From Membranipora membranacea (taxonomy: Eukaryota > Bryozoa > Gymnolaemata > Cheilostomatida > Membraniporidae), in contig OU612067.1 in NCBI GenBank assembly GCA_914767715.1, positions 25,766,162-25,830,161 of the forward strand: a DNA stretch of 64,000 bases. The letters are read 5' to 3'. Positions 35,330 to 47,894 of the stretch are shown here, piece by piece. The notes below the pieces were generated by a model that made no database searches, was not told the origin of the DNA, and was given only the letters and a program-made list of their open reading frames with translations. Position numbers and translations under genes: made by a program. Numbering within the stretch: position 1 is the stretch's first letter; every line of letters begins with the position of its first letter.

Positions 35330-35480
35330 TGTTGGGTTGGCGTAAACAAACCACTAACGGTAACAATGGTTCCTACATATTTTATATTTCAGGTTGTTCC
35401 CAGATTTCCAGTTCAGGTTGAAGTTATAAGTGTGCTGATGTTATGATGCATGTTTATGTGTTATGGCGATGAATAACATT
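35330..35480. repeat. Local duplication, copy 1
   Basis: GTAACAATGGTTCC...TTTTATATTTC followed by about 80 related bases recurs at 36030-36365. Copy 1 lacks the SINE that interrupts copy 2. Confidence 0.55.
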
Positions 35481-36087
35481 CAGGTAAGAAATACCCGTCA
35501 GAAAGAAGTATAATGTGAAACTTAACTTATCCCGTGGCCGCATGTGTGAAATCCAACCATCGTTCAGTACTTCAAACTCAAACTACCTTATAACCCATAA
35601 AATATTAGCTTTTGAAGACAAGCTAAAAAAACAGTACGATCTCATAATGTCACTTCGCGCAACGCCTAAGTTTTGAAAATTGATTTGTGTACATCCTTCA
35701 TAAATAACCCAAGAGAAGTAAATAAAAATGCTAGTTAGGAGGTGACTTTATGTTAGCACACCCCAATTTCCACAAAGCCATTTTATTAAAACTCCTCTTG
35801 GGTAGTTCAAAAGAAGCTATCCTCTTCAAACACGGTTTTTTTGTGCTCTTGGGTAGAGAGGATATACACCCCTAAGAAGTAAGGTGCTAGAAATGCTCTT
35901 CAATGTGACTAAAAATCCAGCTTCAGTAGTACTCATTGCATGGCCTGAAAATTTGTTTTGAGTAACGTAACGGACTATCACATGTACCCTCCCTGCTGCC
36001 ACAAAATTACCCTTCCTTACATTCTAGGGTTTGAGTAAACAAACTATTAATGTGTTTAACAGGCAGTAACAATGGTTCCCCATATTA

Positions 36088-36240
36088 TAGAAGAGGTATA
36101 CACCCGAGGGTGCTGGGGGCTGGAACAATCAACCTTGAAAGCTCCCCCAACGGGATTTGAACTCACTAATCCTGCGGCACCAATCACCTGGCAGTGAATA
36201 GCAAGCGCGCTGACCGATCGCACCATCTCACAGTCCCCAC
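36088..36240 (-). mobile_element. tRNA-derived SINE (family 2), copy 1
   Basis: On the minus strand the unit shows an A-box-like GATGGTGCGATCGGTCAGCG and a decayed B box (GAGTTCAAATCC), followed by a constant 3' part (CAGCACCCTCGGGTGTATACC). It lies inside local duplication copy 2, and the undisturbed site is seen at about 35372. Two other copies are at 48681 and 54635. Confidence 0.68.
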
Positions 36241-36925
36241 AAATTTTATATTTCTTTTTTTTTTCAGATGATTTCCAGACTCCTTGGTCACGTTTGCAGT
36301 ATTTAGTATACTGATGTTATGCAGCATGTTTATTTATAATGGTGAAGAACTGTGTACAATAAGGTCAGTGATATATATATATATTGAGACATATGTTGAA
36401 TCAAACCACATCATTGTTCAATACTTCAGAATCCCACTTTCAAATTTTTGTCATACTACTGCTGGTCAGTTAGCAGTTAGCAGTTAGATTTAATACCAAG
36501 GATGGTCTGTGTGTATCTAAAGCAAAACCTTATGTCATATGATACTGTGACAGGATGATTTGTCCGATTGGAGGCATATGCCCTAGTTGTAGGTAAAAGA
36601 TATGAAATAAATTCTGAAACATTAGACCTTTAGAGACCCGCACAATGATCAACCATCAGCTTTTAGCTAGGGGGTGGTCAAAGCATTTTCAATATCATTA
36701 GGGAAGAAGCTGCGGTCTGTTTGTTTCTGTCTCATCATGGAGTCTCTTTTTCGGCAGGGAGGACGGGTGGGATACCCTCCCTGTTCCCTGCTTTTTTCAC
36801 TTCAAATTGAGACAAATCATAGAGTTGTTCTCTCTTTGACATGTATGTTCAATGAGGGGACAACCGGTGATAAGTTGCCCCCAGACTGCTCAGCTGACAG
36901 TTGGCATTTTTATATATTCTTCTAG

Positions 36926-37197
36926 GGATGCATCTACGGAGTTCTGTGATTGCTGAGAATAACTCTTGCTATGGACTGAAGCTGCCTCATGATCGATAGA
37001 TTCTAGTCCATCTTGTTCAGAAGGTCACAACAGACTCTCCAATCAACATAAATTGTGTCTTTGAGCCGAAAGACACAGCCATCAAAGCTGGTACCTTCGT
37101 AGAAACGATAGAGAGCTTTTCAAAGGAAATGTAGTCTATCGATAAAGTTCAGATTGTGAAATGTCAAACTTTTCCTCCTGCCAAAATTCAACTCATC
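36926..37197 (+). pseudogene. Exon-like segment with in-frame TAG codons
   Basis: After a TTCTAG acceptor one frame runs about 90 codons, interrupted by TAG at about 36997 and TAG at about 37129, and ending at TAA at about 37195. The translated pieces are protein-like (GLKLPHDR, ILVHLVQKVTTDSP, AIKAGTFVETIESFSKEM, KVQIVKCQTFPPAKIQLI). A decayed 3' exon is the simplest reading. It may be the end of the gene of segments 1-3. Family unknown. Confidence 0.4.
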
Positions 37198-37199
37198 TA

Positions 37200-38160
37200 A
37201 TGTAGGTCAGTTTTATTTCATAAACACCACAGTGAATCAAGGTTTAATCTTGCTAAATACAAAGTTACAGATGTATGTATGCTTATAAACTACCCCTGGT
37301 TTTAGTAAAACATTGGCTGATATTATGCGTCTACACTATCAATACCTGAAACAATGAATTGTTTTATAAATATCTACCAACTACATTGTTGGACTCACTT
37401 GTGCTTTTATACAGGCTGATCAATATGATTATTGTGTGGCTTATGAAAATAAATATTATAATTACTCAGTCTCATCACGTAATCTTGACTATGTGCTTAG
37501 ATATTATAAGTTATAATTAGTTCATTTGCACTTCAATAGAGCAGAAAGAAAAACCAAAAACACTCCTATGAATTGTTGTGACAAGGACCACCCTGCCTTT
37601 CCCGAAAAATGATCTTTGGTGTCAAAGTGGGTGGCTATGCTCTATTGTATACGGTTCCGCTACGAAGGACTTGATCACCAATAGACTGATCTACATGTTT
37701 TCACAGATGTCTTCCTATGTTCTCCGATGACTTTTTTGCTACTACAATGATAATCACCTAACGTCACCACTTGTAAGATATCAGGTTAACTATCGATGTG
37801 TAAACACCCGGGTTGCTAATTGCATATATTATCTAGCTTCACTCTCAATGTATACTAGTGTCCTATAGCTTCACTCTCAATGTATAATATGTCCATAAAA
37901 GCATTTCTGCTCAATAAAACTTGCCTCTATCAAAATCTGCATTTCAGAAATAGTAACTATCATGGGAATTTTGTTTGTCAAATCATCATATTAGAGTTAT
38001 CTTCCCCTGAATACTCATGTACATATTTCACTGTGAATTCCGCTTTACATAAATAGTGCTACAGCTGTACTATAACACATAATTTCTAACCCAGATTGCC
38101 CATACACATGGCCTATGAGATGTTTTCATAGAACACATATCAATTTTATACTTATAGGCC
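37200..38160. other. No gene recognised
   Basis: AT-rich non-coding DNA. A short direct repeat (TAGCTTCACTCTCAATGTAT) occurs twice near 37837 and 37868. Confidence 0.5.
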
Positions 38161-38190
38161 ACATTCAGTGGTAAAAAAAGCTAAATATGA

Positions 38191-38382
38191 AATTTCCGCA
38201 TTTTAGTCAATTTTGACTAAAATGCGGAAAAATGCGTTTCAAGGTCACAAGTAGGTCACAAGGTGATTTCCGCATTTTAGTCAATCCCACACAGGATTGA
38301 CTAAAATGCGGAAATACGCACTAATTCCCGCAACACGCACGTGAATTTGCGTGATCACGGATTTCCGCATTTTAGTGAACCC
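38191..38382. mobile_element. TTTCCGCATTTTAGT-family palindromic element
   Basis: It holds a nearly gapless inverted repeat at 38193-38230, a second at 38266-38315 with a 14-bp loop, and a fifth half-copy at 38358-38382. All use the same word of about 18 bp. No coding. A diverged copy is at 31385-31490. Confidence 0.65.
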
Positions 38383-38416
38383 GTGTACAAATAGACATCA
38401 ATGAATGATGACCCCG

Positions 38417-38442
38417 ATGAACTAAACCTAGGTTTAGTTCAT
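38417..38442. repeat. 26-bp perfect palindrome (GAACTAAACC type)
   Basis: ATGAACTAAACC and its complement meet without a loop. The same half-site pair recurs with a spacer at 38805-38850 (AATGAACTAAACC ... GGTTTAGTTCATT). Confidence 0.75.
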
Positions 38443-39559
38443 TGATGACCTTGCATTGGATTACATCAGTAAATATGCATAACAGTGATCTCAGCCATTT
38501 AATTTGGCAGCAGTTATGACTGGAAAAAATAGAAATATTTAGATTTTTATTTCACAATCACAATTGACAAAAAAAAGGAAGACAGATACTGGGTGAGTTT
38601 TGATTCTTATTTACCACAACTTTGGCACAGTTTTATCAGCAGACCACATCACTCAGTTCAGTACTCACAGTGACAGCCAGAGTCACACTTGTGGTGTGTG
38701 AGTTGTCCACAGGCCTGACCAGAGACTTGGATTGGATTTTATGTTTTGGGGATTTCGGTTGGGGTGGGGTGGGTCCAAGTCAAACTGTTTGGAGTGGGTG
38801 GTGGCAATGAACTAAACCTTTAGTTAATTGGTGGTTTAGTTCATTGGTGGTGGGGGGGGGGGTGCTGTGGTGGATTTTCCTCCACAGCTGAACGTTCAAA
38901 AATAAATTCATGAATCATGAGTTGTCTTCCCCTTTCATCATTTTTATAACTTTTCTAATTTTAATAATAATATGCTTTTAATAAGTGAATTTAACTATTA
39001 CAGTCCATCTAAAATATTTTATCAGCCAGTATTATGATAATGCTTTTAATAACTGATTTTAACTCTTACACACCCATCTAGAATGTTCCCTGTTTCCTGC
39101 TCTTTCATCAGCCAGTATCATATTACATTATGCTTTTTATAACTGAACATCAGAAGAGTCTAGTCAGTTAGTACAGGGAGAATTCTCCCTGGTTAGTATG
39201 TAGCAGCTGAAGCAACAAGACCTTATATTTTCAAACTAGTAAACAGATCATCAAATAAAGTGCCCTACTGAACACAACTTATTGAAGTAAGTTTCTTGAG
39301 TTCTGCCTGCTGGCAGACCTCCCTGCCTTGACATAATGTTGCCTTGTTTGTACTCTGTTGTTACACTGTAGCCTCCCTTGGGTAGTAGGTAGAGGCCAAG
39401 TGAAAACCACCACTGCATCCATTGACCTGATTGCCAGTCCAGTTCCAGTCCAGTTCAATCTAGTCCAGTTCCAGTCTAGCCCAGTCAAGCAATCTCGCAA
39501 AGATAGTTGTAAACCCAGAGCCATTCCCTCCCCCCCATTTGGTTATTTATTTTATCTAT

Positions 39560-39835
39560 ACCCCTTCCCTCCCATTGATTATATTGTCAAACCCTCTTCC
39601 CCTGGCCCATTTGCTTCCTTTTGTCTCGCCCGAAGTATAAGTAATAATAATATTTTGTCCATATCCCTTCCCTCCCCAATTTCTTTTGCCTGATAAAAAT
39701 GTTTATAGTTTGTCCATATCCCTTCCCTCCCCAATTTATTTTGCCTGATAAATATGTTAATAGTTTGTCCATATCCCTTCCCTCCCAAATTAATCTTGCC
39801 AGATAAATAAGCCTACTATCTTTGTCCACATATTC
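39560..39835. repeat. ~56-bp minisatellite (TTTGTCCATATCCCTTCC)
   Basis: Three to four tandem units of about 56 bp containing CCATATCCCTTCCCTCCC and TTTTGCCTGATAAA. The minus strand stays open through the repeat, but this is an effect of the repeat and not a gene. Confidence 0.75.
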
Positions 39836-39879
39836 CCCCCCCCCCCCAAAGTCAGGTCAATTATATTCCCAGCCCAGAT

Positions 39880-40310
39880 AGAGTCGTCGTACTCGTTACC
39901 CCCCCCCCTCAGGTAGAGTCGTCGTACTCGTTACCCCCCCCCCTCAGTTAGAGTCGTCGTACTCGTCACCCCCACCCCCCTCAGTTAGAGTCGTTGTACT
40001 CACCCCCCCCCCCTCAGTTCAGTTAGAGTCGTCGTACTCGTCACCCCCCCCCTCAGTTAGGATCGTCGTACTCGTCACCCCCCCCTCATTAAGAGTCGTC
40101 GTACTCATCACCCCCCCCCCCTCAGTTAGAGTCGTCGTACTCGTCACCCCCCCCCCCTCAGTTAGAGTCGTCGTACTCGTCACCCCCCCTCATTAAGAGT
40201 CGCCGTACTCGTCACCCCCCCCCCCTCAGTTAGAGTCGTCGTACTCGGTATATTTCCAGGCAGATAGTTAGAGTCGGCGTACTCGATTTAGAGAGTCGGC
40301 GTACTAGTAG
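39880..40310. repeat. C-tract minisatellite with GAGTCGTCGTACTCG core
   Basis: About ten units of roughly 32-35 bp, each with a run of 6-10 C, then CTCAGTTA and the partly palindromic core GAGTCGTCGTACTCG. The last units lose the C run. Arrays like this can form G-quadruplex or i-motif structures (general knowledge, not tested). Confidence 0.88.
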
Positions 40311-40437
40311 GCAGTAGGGCCACTACTGGTAGTAACACCATTAGGTGACTGATATTAGTACTAGTAGTAGTATTGCAACTACTAGTACTAGTAATATAGT
40401 ATGGTACTTTGACTAAGACTATTTTTAATACACACAG

Positions 40438-40617
40438 ATGCTGATTATAAGAAACATGATCCTCCAGCTCACTTCAACTTCCCGTATAGAGAGTACGGTG
40501 CATCGAAGCGAAAAAAGAAATTAAGCCACTCATTTTTCATTTCACACCCATGGATTCACTATGATCAAAGCCGGGATGTTCTATTTTGTGATTCATGTTT
40601 GATGGCAGCAAAAAAAC
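40438..40617 (+). CDS. TTF-type zinc-finger exon
   Basis: A 180-bp exon with a CACACAG acceptor and a GTAAGT donor. It encodes about 59 residues with HFNFPYREYG, a basic stretch, and WIHYDQSRDVLFCDSCL, the W-x2-Y-x8-C-x2-C pattern of the TTF-type zinc finger found at the start of hAT-like transposase-derived proteins such as ZMYM1 relatives. The frame needs two bases from this exon to complete a codon with the preceding one. I found no partner exon on either side, so it is either a transposon fragment or part of a gene with distant exons. Confidence 0.6.
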
Positions 40618-42407
40618 GTAAGTTTTTTCTCTGGTCCTGTTGTAAGATTTATAAGTAAGATACCCTGTTTGCGCGTCCCTTCAGAGAATGTTTTGTGCTT
40701 ACTTTTCTCCCTTCTTGTGTATTATTACTCAGTATTAAGCTAGGAAGCAAACATGATTTATGGTGCTATCCATATTTTGACAATCAGTTGACTATGCTTA
40801 TTCTCTAGATATTTACCTGTTTTGACTTGGTCTCTTTCTTAGTCATTGAATAACAATAAAATTTCTGAAATTATCTGGTTCACAATATTATGTCTTTGTC
40901 TTGATATGCCTAAAAGTTTACTCAGATTGCACAAAAATCCATATTTCATGGTGTTTAACCAAACAAAAAACTTCACTGTCAGGTTGTGAAAACCCTGTCC
41001 TAATTTAATGGCAGATTTACTTATCAAGTATTTGTTGATGCAGACACCAATCTAATCTACAGCATAAGTGTCATCCTAAGACATCCCAGAAAATATTCTC
41101 CAGGCATCATTCTAATAGTTTGCAGCGATTGCTGCAGACTTTGCATAAGTGGCAGATGTACTATAAGGCCTGGTTTATAGAATTTTCTATTTTGAGCATT
41201 AACTTAACGCCACCTTCTTCAATATATAATGACCTGAGCTCCAGAGCGATTGACAATATGACAATGGTGAGAAGATTCAAGTAGTAACATATCACATACA
41301 GCACACCGTCTCTGATCACTACTGGTACCTGTACATCACGCTCACAACTACTATCGTCACATTTAATAATAAAAGCAAGAGAAGACACTACAAATTATCA
41401 ACAACTACAATGACATTGATACAACACTAATATCATCAAAGTGAAACTGCCTGCCAAAGCTGCATCATGTAAACACCAAAGCGCATCAATGAGTATATGC
41501 TAGAGCTTGAGTCAGTGGAATTTAGACTGCCAAGAAGTACAGTAGCAGCATCAGGATCATCGTTCTGTCAAGTAGTGTTTTGAACGACGAAGCAGAGAAC
41601 ATCCACAGCATCAGAGCTAACATAGAGAGCATAATGATAACGATCAAGAGCCTATCTATGACTAAAGGAATTTACATTCTTGGTAATGCAGGGGTTAGAT
41701 CCTTATAAATGAAAGCACAACAGGCAAGTAATTAAGTTTGAGGTTTCACAATTAATTTCTTCATTGAACATGAAAAATTATAAAGGTATTGACACAATAT
41801 ACCGTCCAAGAAATCTGAGAAATATGTATAAACCGAAGACTTAATAATAATAAGAATTATAAAAGTGATAAGCTTATTATTATTGAATCTATTATACAAA
41901 CCAATAATATTCAATAGTTTCTGAATATATGGGAATCAAAATTAAAATTGTAATACAAAGCGGGGACCGGGGACAAGGTCAAACTGAAGAAATATTCAAA
42001 CCAAAGTAATATATTGGAGGCTGCAAGATACACATGCATATGTATGTGCGTATGAATACATCAACAGGACTGAAAGAGAGAATGCAATGATTCAGAAGAT
42101 CTAAAGCATATGTAAAGTTAGCATTTATCTTGACAAGCCCCTACCGAACAAAGCTTGTCAAGACATGTAAAGTATATCTGCAAAGTTGACATCCATACTA
42201 AAATTGTGAAGATACTAGGAGTGTGATTTTGTTTTTAACATGTTTGTGTTTTTCAAATTCACAATTCATGACCTGAGAAATGACAGCCACGGGTGAGTGA
42301 ATGAATAAGGTAATGTTAATCCAGTGGAAAATCAGCCCCAAGTTTCTATGTGTGGGAATTGTTTTGTGCGGGATTACCTTCCCCATTTCACAGAACAAGA
42401 GATTTAT
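40618..42407. other. Gap between zinc-finger exon and ANKLE1 end
   Basis: No exon is recognised on either strand. It contains a small inverted repeat (CTTGACAAGC / GCTTGTCAAG, 42128-42166) related to the element at 32235-32375. The ANKLE1 polyadenylation site should be just below 42408, but no single AATAAA stands out. Confidence 0.45.
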
Positions 42408-45322
42408 TCAGACTAAAAAGCTTGGGAGTTCTGATTCGTCTCTGATGTCAGCAGGTTTAATTTGTCTCTCCCCTTCTATTAATAAAATACTGTAAGCTTT
42501 TCTCAGTAGGTCAGAACCGACGAGTCTCTTCTTCTTAATATCCCATGTGGAGGCGACTCCATAATAATTACATTGCGCAATGTTAGCCAGATTCTTTAAA
42601 CCTACAACAAATACATGTACAGTTTTAAAATTTGTGTTCGTGATTGTTAAATGGGACGGAGGTTTTGTATGGGAAAAATACTCATTTGGGAGGTTTTGTC
42701 ATGGCTTATACAACTACAATACAAATAATATCCGCTGCTTTGGTATTTGGTAGCGTGTAACATTGTGTCTGTGCTGGAAAAAGGGGTGCGATCATAGAGT
42801 TAATAATAAGCCTAAACAGGACACTATATACAGCTGAAGTGAGGCGCCTGATTGTGGGGCGATGTAACGTTATTGGAAGGTGTAGAAACAATGATGCGAT
42901 GATTGATTTACTGTCTACAATCCAGGTTTTTTGTTCATAACTCGATCAATTTTGATCGGATTTTGAGTTATTTTCGTAAAATTACAACAAATTTTACAGC
43001 TTGTCGTGAACAGTTTAATAGTAATTTTAAGCAAAGAATGTTTAGAGGAGAAATAACATCAAGTTTATAACAAGAAGCTTCTGATTGTAAAGGAAATTTC
43101 AAACTCGAAATCCGATCAAAAACGTGCTATGAACAAAAAACCTGGATTGTGGACAACATCAATGATAGCATCATTGTTTCTACACCTTCCAATGTTGTCG
43201 CCCACAATTATGTGCCTCACTCGAGCTGTATATGGTGTCCCGTCTAGGTTTATCATTAAGTCTATGGGTGTGCTGAGACTTTCCTCCATTGCTATCTGCT
43301 ACGGGCTTTCAAACCTGTGAGAATGTGAAGGCCAATACCTTTCAATGAGGATTTCCTCTAATTAATTTGTGGGAGGTCACTTTATAGGTAATCAAGCAGG
43401 ACACTAAATGATCATTGTGTATATTTTCCCTGGCTTTGTTTCATATATGATTGACAGATAACTAATGATTAAGCACGTGATCTGAGACATATTATATCAT
43501 TCAGTGGTTTGCCTGTGTTTTCTCAAATGGTTTGCAGGTAAAAGTCTAATACATACCGATAGCATCCACCATACAAGCTTCTCTGGTGTAAGCCTCTACC
43601 GGTTTTATGTTATGCAACACATGAAGTGAGACAACTCCTCTATCTGATTTCCATATATCCACTATCTGTTTAGTTTTCTCAGAGTTATTCCGCTTCTAGA
43701 AACAAAACAGGCAATCATTAGAACATCCCAACTTGAGGGATAGGGATTACTTGTGTCCTCTTGTGTTGGGACACCTCATTGGATTAAATGTCTTAAGGGG
43801 ATGGACCTAGTAGCCCCTGAAACAAGTGTAAAACGCTCTGGTGAACAGCATATGCGGATCAAATTAGTATATAGTTATATCACCCCTTTATCTGACATGG
43901 GATGATGACACAAATATTTATAAGCTTAGGATCTTCACAATTCATCCCAGTCCCATGCTGGATATGGGATGCATCCTGGAAGAGTCCCTAAATAAATCTA
44001 TAACTCTCACACCTTGTTTTGTAAACTATAGTGCTATACAGATGGATGGTGTACATGGAAAATCATGAAGTTTGTAGAATAGCTCAAGATTAATTTCCAA
44101 AGCTATCTTTGTTGTTACCATGAAAGCTATTATCACAACAGCCAATACTTACATCAGACACATCAGACTGAAATAACGTTACGTTGTGACAAGTCATGTG
44201 ACCTGCAGGGAGCCATCAAAACAAGCAAATTAACAAAATCAAGAGGAGGTTTTTTATCTGGCTGCATCCTTACTCACAACTTTACAATATGTAATTTGAG
44301 ACATTGGTGGACATAATGTGAAAGTAAGAAGGTCATTGACCAATAAGCCCAGAAGTTATGAGTGAAAAACCATGCAGAGAAGCATGATGGTTCTACGGTA
44401 GATATAATACCTCCCTTACCATGATAGCATCTATGAAGTGCTGATATGGACGAGTTTTCTTCCCTTTACCAATATAGAATATCGAGGAGAGGAAAACTCT
44501 GAATGCTTCTCCATTGTTCTCAGTGTCTAAAACAATACAATTTGTTTCATTATTATATGTTAGCAACGATCCAGTAGTAGCTCTGGTATAATCTTAGTGA
44601 TGTGATACACAACACTCATAAATGTGCTTAGGCTACGTCACAATTACCCGGGGGGAGGAGGGGGGTGTTACAATTAAAAACAGCCAAAATCGCAATTTGA
44701 TCGTTCACTCAATGAATGAGTGATGCCCGCTAGGGTCTCGATCAGAAAAAACTCACTCATTGATGGAGCTATATAATTTCTGAGTGAGAGATTTTGGAGT
44801 GATTTCGTCTAATTGAAAGACCAAGTGAGTGAAAAGTTTGAGCAAAGTGATGTGATCACTTGCTATAGTAAAGCATTGCTCTTTCTAATTGGAAGACCCC
44901 CAGACTGATACGCGTAATTCTATTGTGTGGCATGAAAGTTGGCAAAAGTTTAATACCACCTGCTACAGCGGTTATAATAAGTAGAAGACTTGCTAGATTG
45001 AATGCCATCGTTTGACGGTGATTGCGTAGGCTTATTACACACAGTTTTAGGGTTTCCTCTATATACATCACAATTTAATCAAAAGATAAAATTAGTCCTG
45101 TCATCAAGTAAACACACCACTCACCTAACAGATGGTGTCTAGCTGGCAGATTTTTAGTAGTTCGTGGATCGAGTAATAAATAAGTAAATGACATTTTAGA
45201 GTTGCCTTCTCTCCATTTCCGTCCACCAGCCTCAAAGTGAGAGACCATGTCGTCTTGTAACTGAGCAATACTTTGATGTGAGACACTGCCTTTCATAAAC
45301 TGCTGAAGCTCTCGAGAAAAAG
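42408..45322 (-). CDS. ANKLE1: ANKLE1 GIY-YIG nuclease exons
   Basis: Four exons: 45125-45322 (RKWREGNSKMSFTYLLLDPR), 44420-44526 (FYIGKGKKTRPYQH, with the tyrosine and glycines of the GIY-YIG motif and the catalytic-type arginine), 43557-43695 (VEAYTREACMVDAI, with the metal-binding glutamate) and 42408-42601 (final 64 codons, GERQIKPADI near the end). All key residues expected for activity are present. Confidence 0.88.
42745..43310. mobile_element. Foldback element in last ANKLE1 intron
   Basis: Two arms of about 250 bp (42745-42960 and 43085-43310) are imperfect inverted copies around a spacer of about 120 bp. Each arm keeps a similar open frame (LHLP..L..PTI..LT.AVY) despite divergence, so they may derive from a coding segment. 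It lies between the exons at 42408-42601 and 43557-43695. Confidence 0.6.
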
Positions 45323-45839
45323 CTACAAATCATTAAGATATGAGTATTGTGTCATGTTTAACATATGCTGAAATAATGGTTATAATAGAACATCTGAAAA
45401 TTCTCAGACATTAACAGCTAGTGACAGCTTTCGGTGTTGTGAACCTTCATCCAGCAAGGCCCTAGCTTTGCTTCAAAATGAATATATCCAGAGTTTGTTC
45501 ACTGTACTTCTAACAAAAAACATGACCTCCTTACCTTTACAAATAACAAACTGAAGCGCGGTGAACACATACCCAAAAGGATAAAAATATTCCCCAATTT
45601 GCACAGGCTGGATGGAAATCTTACAGGGGAGCTAACATTAACTTGACCACACCACCCAGACTTAGCCTTGTCACCCAGCTACTAAGCTAACCTAAGCTTG
45701 CAATGATTGATGTAAGCTAAAATTAAGTCATCTATTGACAAGCCAAAATTAACTCTAGATAATATTCACTCCTTTTGGGTTTTATGTTTTTCACATATTA
45801 GTGATACAACTTTAACTTGTAATAAGCCTTCTCACTTAC

Positions 45840-46015
45840 AGCATTGCTGACTGGGGGTGCAGAGATCTGGATTTTCTCTCAGCTTGAGTAGTCTAAGCTG
45901 ATATACTCGACGTGTAGCTGAAGTAATCGGCCCAGGAACATCTCCTAACTGCTCTGTATGTAGCTCAACATCAGACAGGTATAAAATCTCTATCGGTATC
46001 ACTACTTGGGCTATA
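45840..46015 (-). CDS. ANKLE1: ANKLE1 LEM-domain exon
   Basis: The exon encodes LYLSDVELHTEQLGDVPGPI and the TRRVYQLRLLKL helix, matching the helix-loop-helix of LEM domains, which in nuclear-envelope proteins bind BAF. The pattern SDxEL...PGPIT...TRRxY is complete, so this domain looks intact although the gene carries an upstream stop. Confidence 0.88.
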
Positions 46016-47894
46016 CTGAAAACATTTACAAAGCTTGCAGTTACTGGTTTATGCTGGTTAACCCAATATGTCTGTTATCAGAACCATGCAAATATCTGCT
46101 GCTGGCAGGTTCGTTTGATTAAAACAAATCCTCTATGACTTGGCAAGATATCTTGGTATACACTAATTTTTCTTAGTTTGCAACGCTACTTACGTAATAT
46201 TATTTAAATGATTAAAAGCGAGGACAAACATTAGCCTAGGACCTAAGTTTGCCGAGTCTCTCCCATACTATATTAAATATAACTCACCTTGTATCTTTAT
46301 CATCACTGCACGTGGAGAGTTGACTGAATGATTTCCAGTCTATAGAGCGCCTGCTGGAGTTGTCAGATAATGACAGGTCTGTACAGGTGATTGGATATCT
46401 CGTCTCACATAGAGTTATATCAGTCTCTAGATCTGTATGTAAGTATTCTACTACCGAACCATCTCCGGCGCATATCAGAGACTCACGTACCGATACACTG
46501 TAAAGTAGTATAAATATTACAGAGTGTCAAATATCAACTCAGCACAGACCATATAGGGTGAAAACTGAATGTTGAGATGTAACAGGGAATATCAATCCAG
46601 CCGTTTAGCATTCATTATGCGATTAGGCTCAACTGCTACATGCGGTCTTTTTATCTGGATAAGTAAAAATTGGATCTACTGTAAATTTGGAGCATGTTGG
46701 TTCTGGCGTAATAGTGGATTTAAATATATATGAAGATTTTGTTAACAGTAACAAATAATGTATCATTTCAATGTTTAAAATGTTAAGTCGTACCCCACTC
46801 CACTGGAGAATCACATGTGATACGAGCGATCATAAGTGAGCCAAGTTATTGTTTTTTGGAGAGGGGGAATTAGAAGGCTAGAAGACATTGACCAGGACCT
46901 GATGTGCCAATAAAACTAAAAGATGATAGATGTAGCATCTTCACTGTAAGATTATGATATAGCACTTATTGGCCTATCTCACATACTGTTTACATATAAA
47001 ACACAACTGGATCATCACATATCTTCACACTGTGATGTTGAAAACTCATTACCTTGCAAAATTAATTATGTCAATGACTTGCACAATTTTTACACAATAC
47101 ATATTCTTGGCAATAACACCATGGGGGGGGGGGGGGGTACATGGAGTAATTGAAAATTGTACTGTCAAGTGTCAGTTCTAGTTGTACTGTCAAATGGTTT
47201 CCGGGCGTTAAGCCCTCCCCACTATGACTTAGCATAATATGACCAGGCTATCCTTGTTTATAACCATATGAGAAACACAATATGAATCATAAGTTAAGAT
47301 TATCTGTGTACCATCAACTACACACATAAGCTAAACAGTTTAAAAAATATACATCAGTAAGGTCTGGTCTGGACTAGGCCTACTAATTAGGAGCAAAAGT
47401 GTGACATCATTCTCAACAGCAGCAAACGGTAAGAACAGAGACTATAGATAATAGGTATATCTATAGTCCCCTGTAAGAACCTTTACTACCATTATCTCAC
47501 AAGCGAGCAACCTCTTCAGCTGAGGGGAACATTTTCTGTGACGACTGTAGTAATTTTGTGAATTAAGAAGATAGATTTGAAAGTCTGGCACCCGGCTGTC
47601 TCAGGCTTGCCTCCTACGGTTCCATAATCCCTTTCCGACTTGAATTTGAGAGGCTAATTTTTAGAGACATTTATTTTTAGAAACATTATGGATATTTGTC
47701 TTTATATATTTACACATCACAATAGTCACTTCAGTAGTGATTCTGAGCCCGTTACAACTATCAAAATCATACGCTTGTTTTATGTCTACAAACTAAGAAA
47801 CCTTTATTGGACCAAAAACGGTGAAGTCTGATTCTAGTGAGTTCTCTTCGGGAAATTTGATGACTATGGAAATGTTTATTTTTAGAAAAGACCA

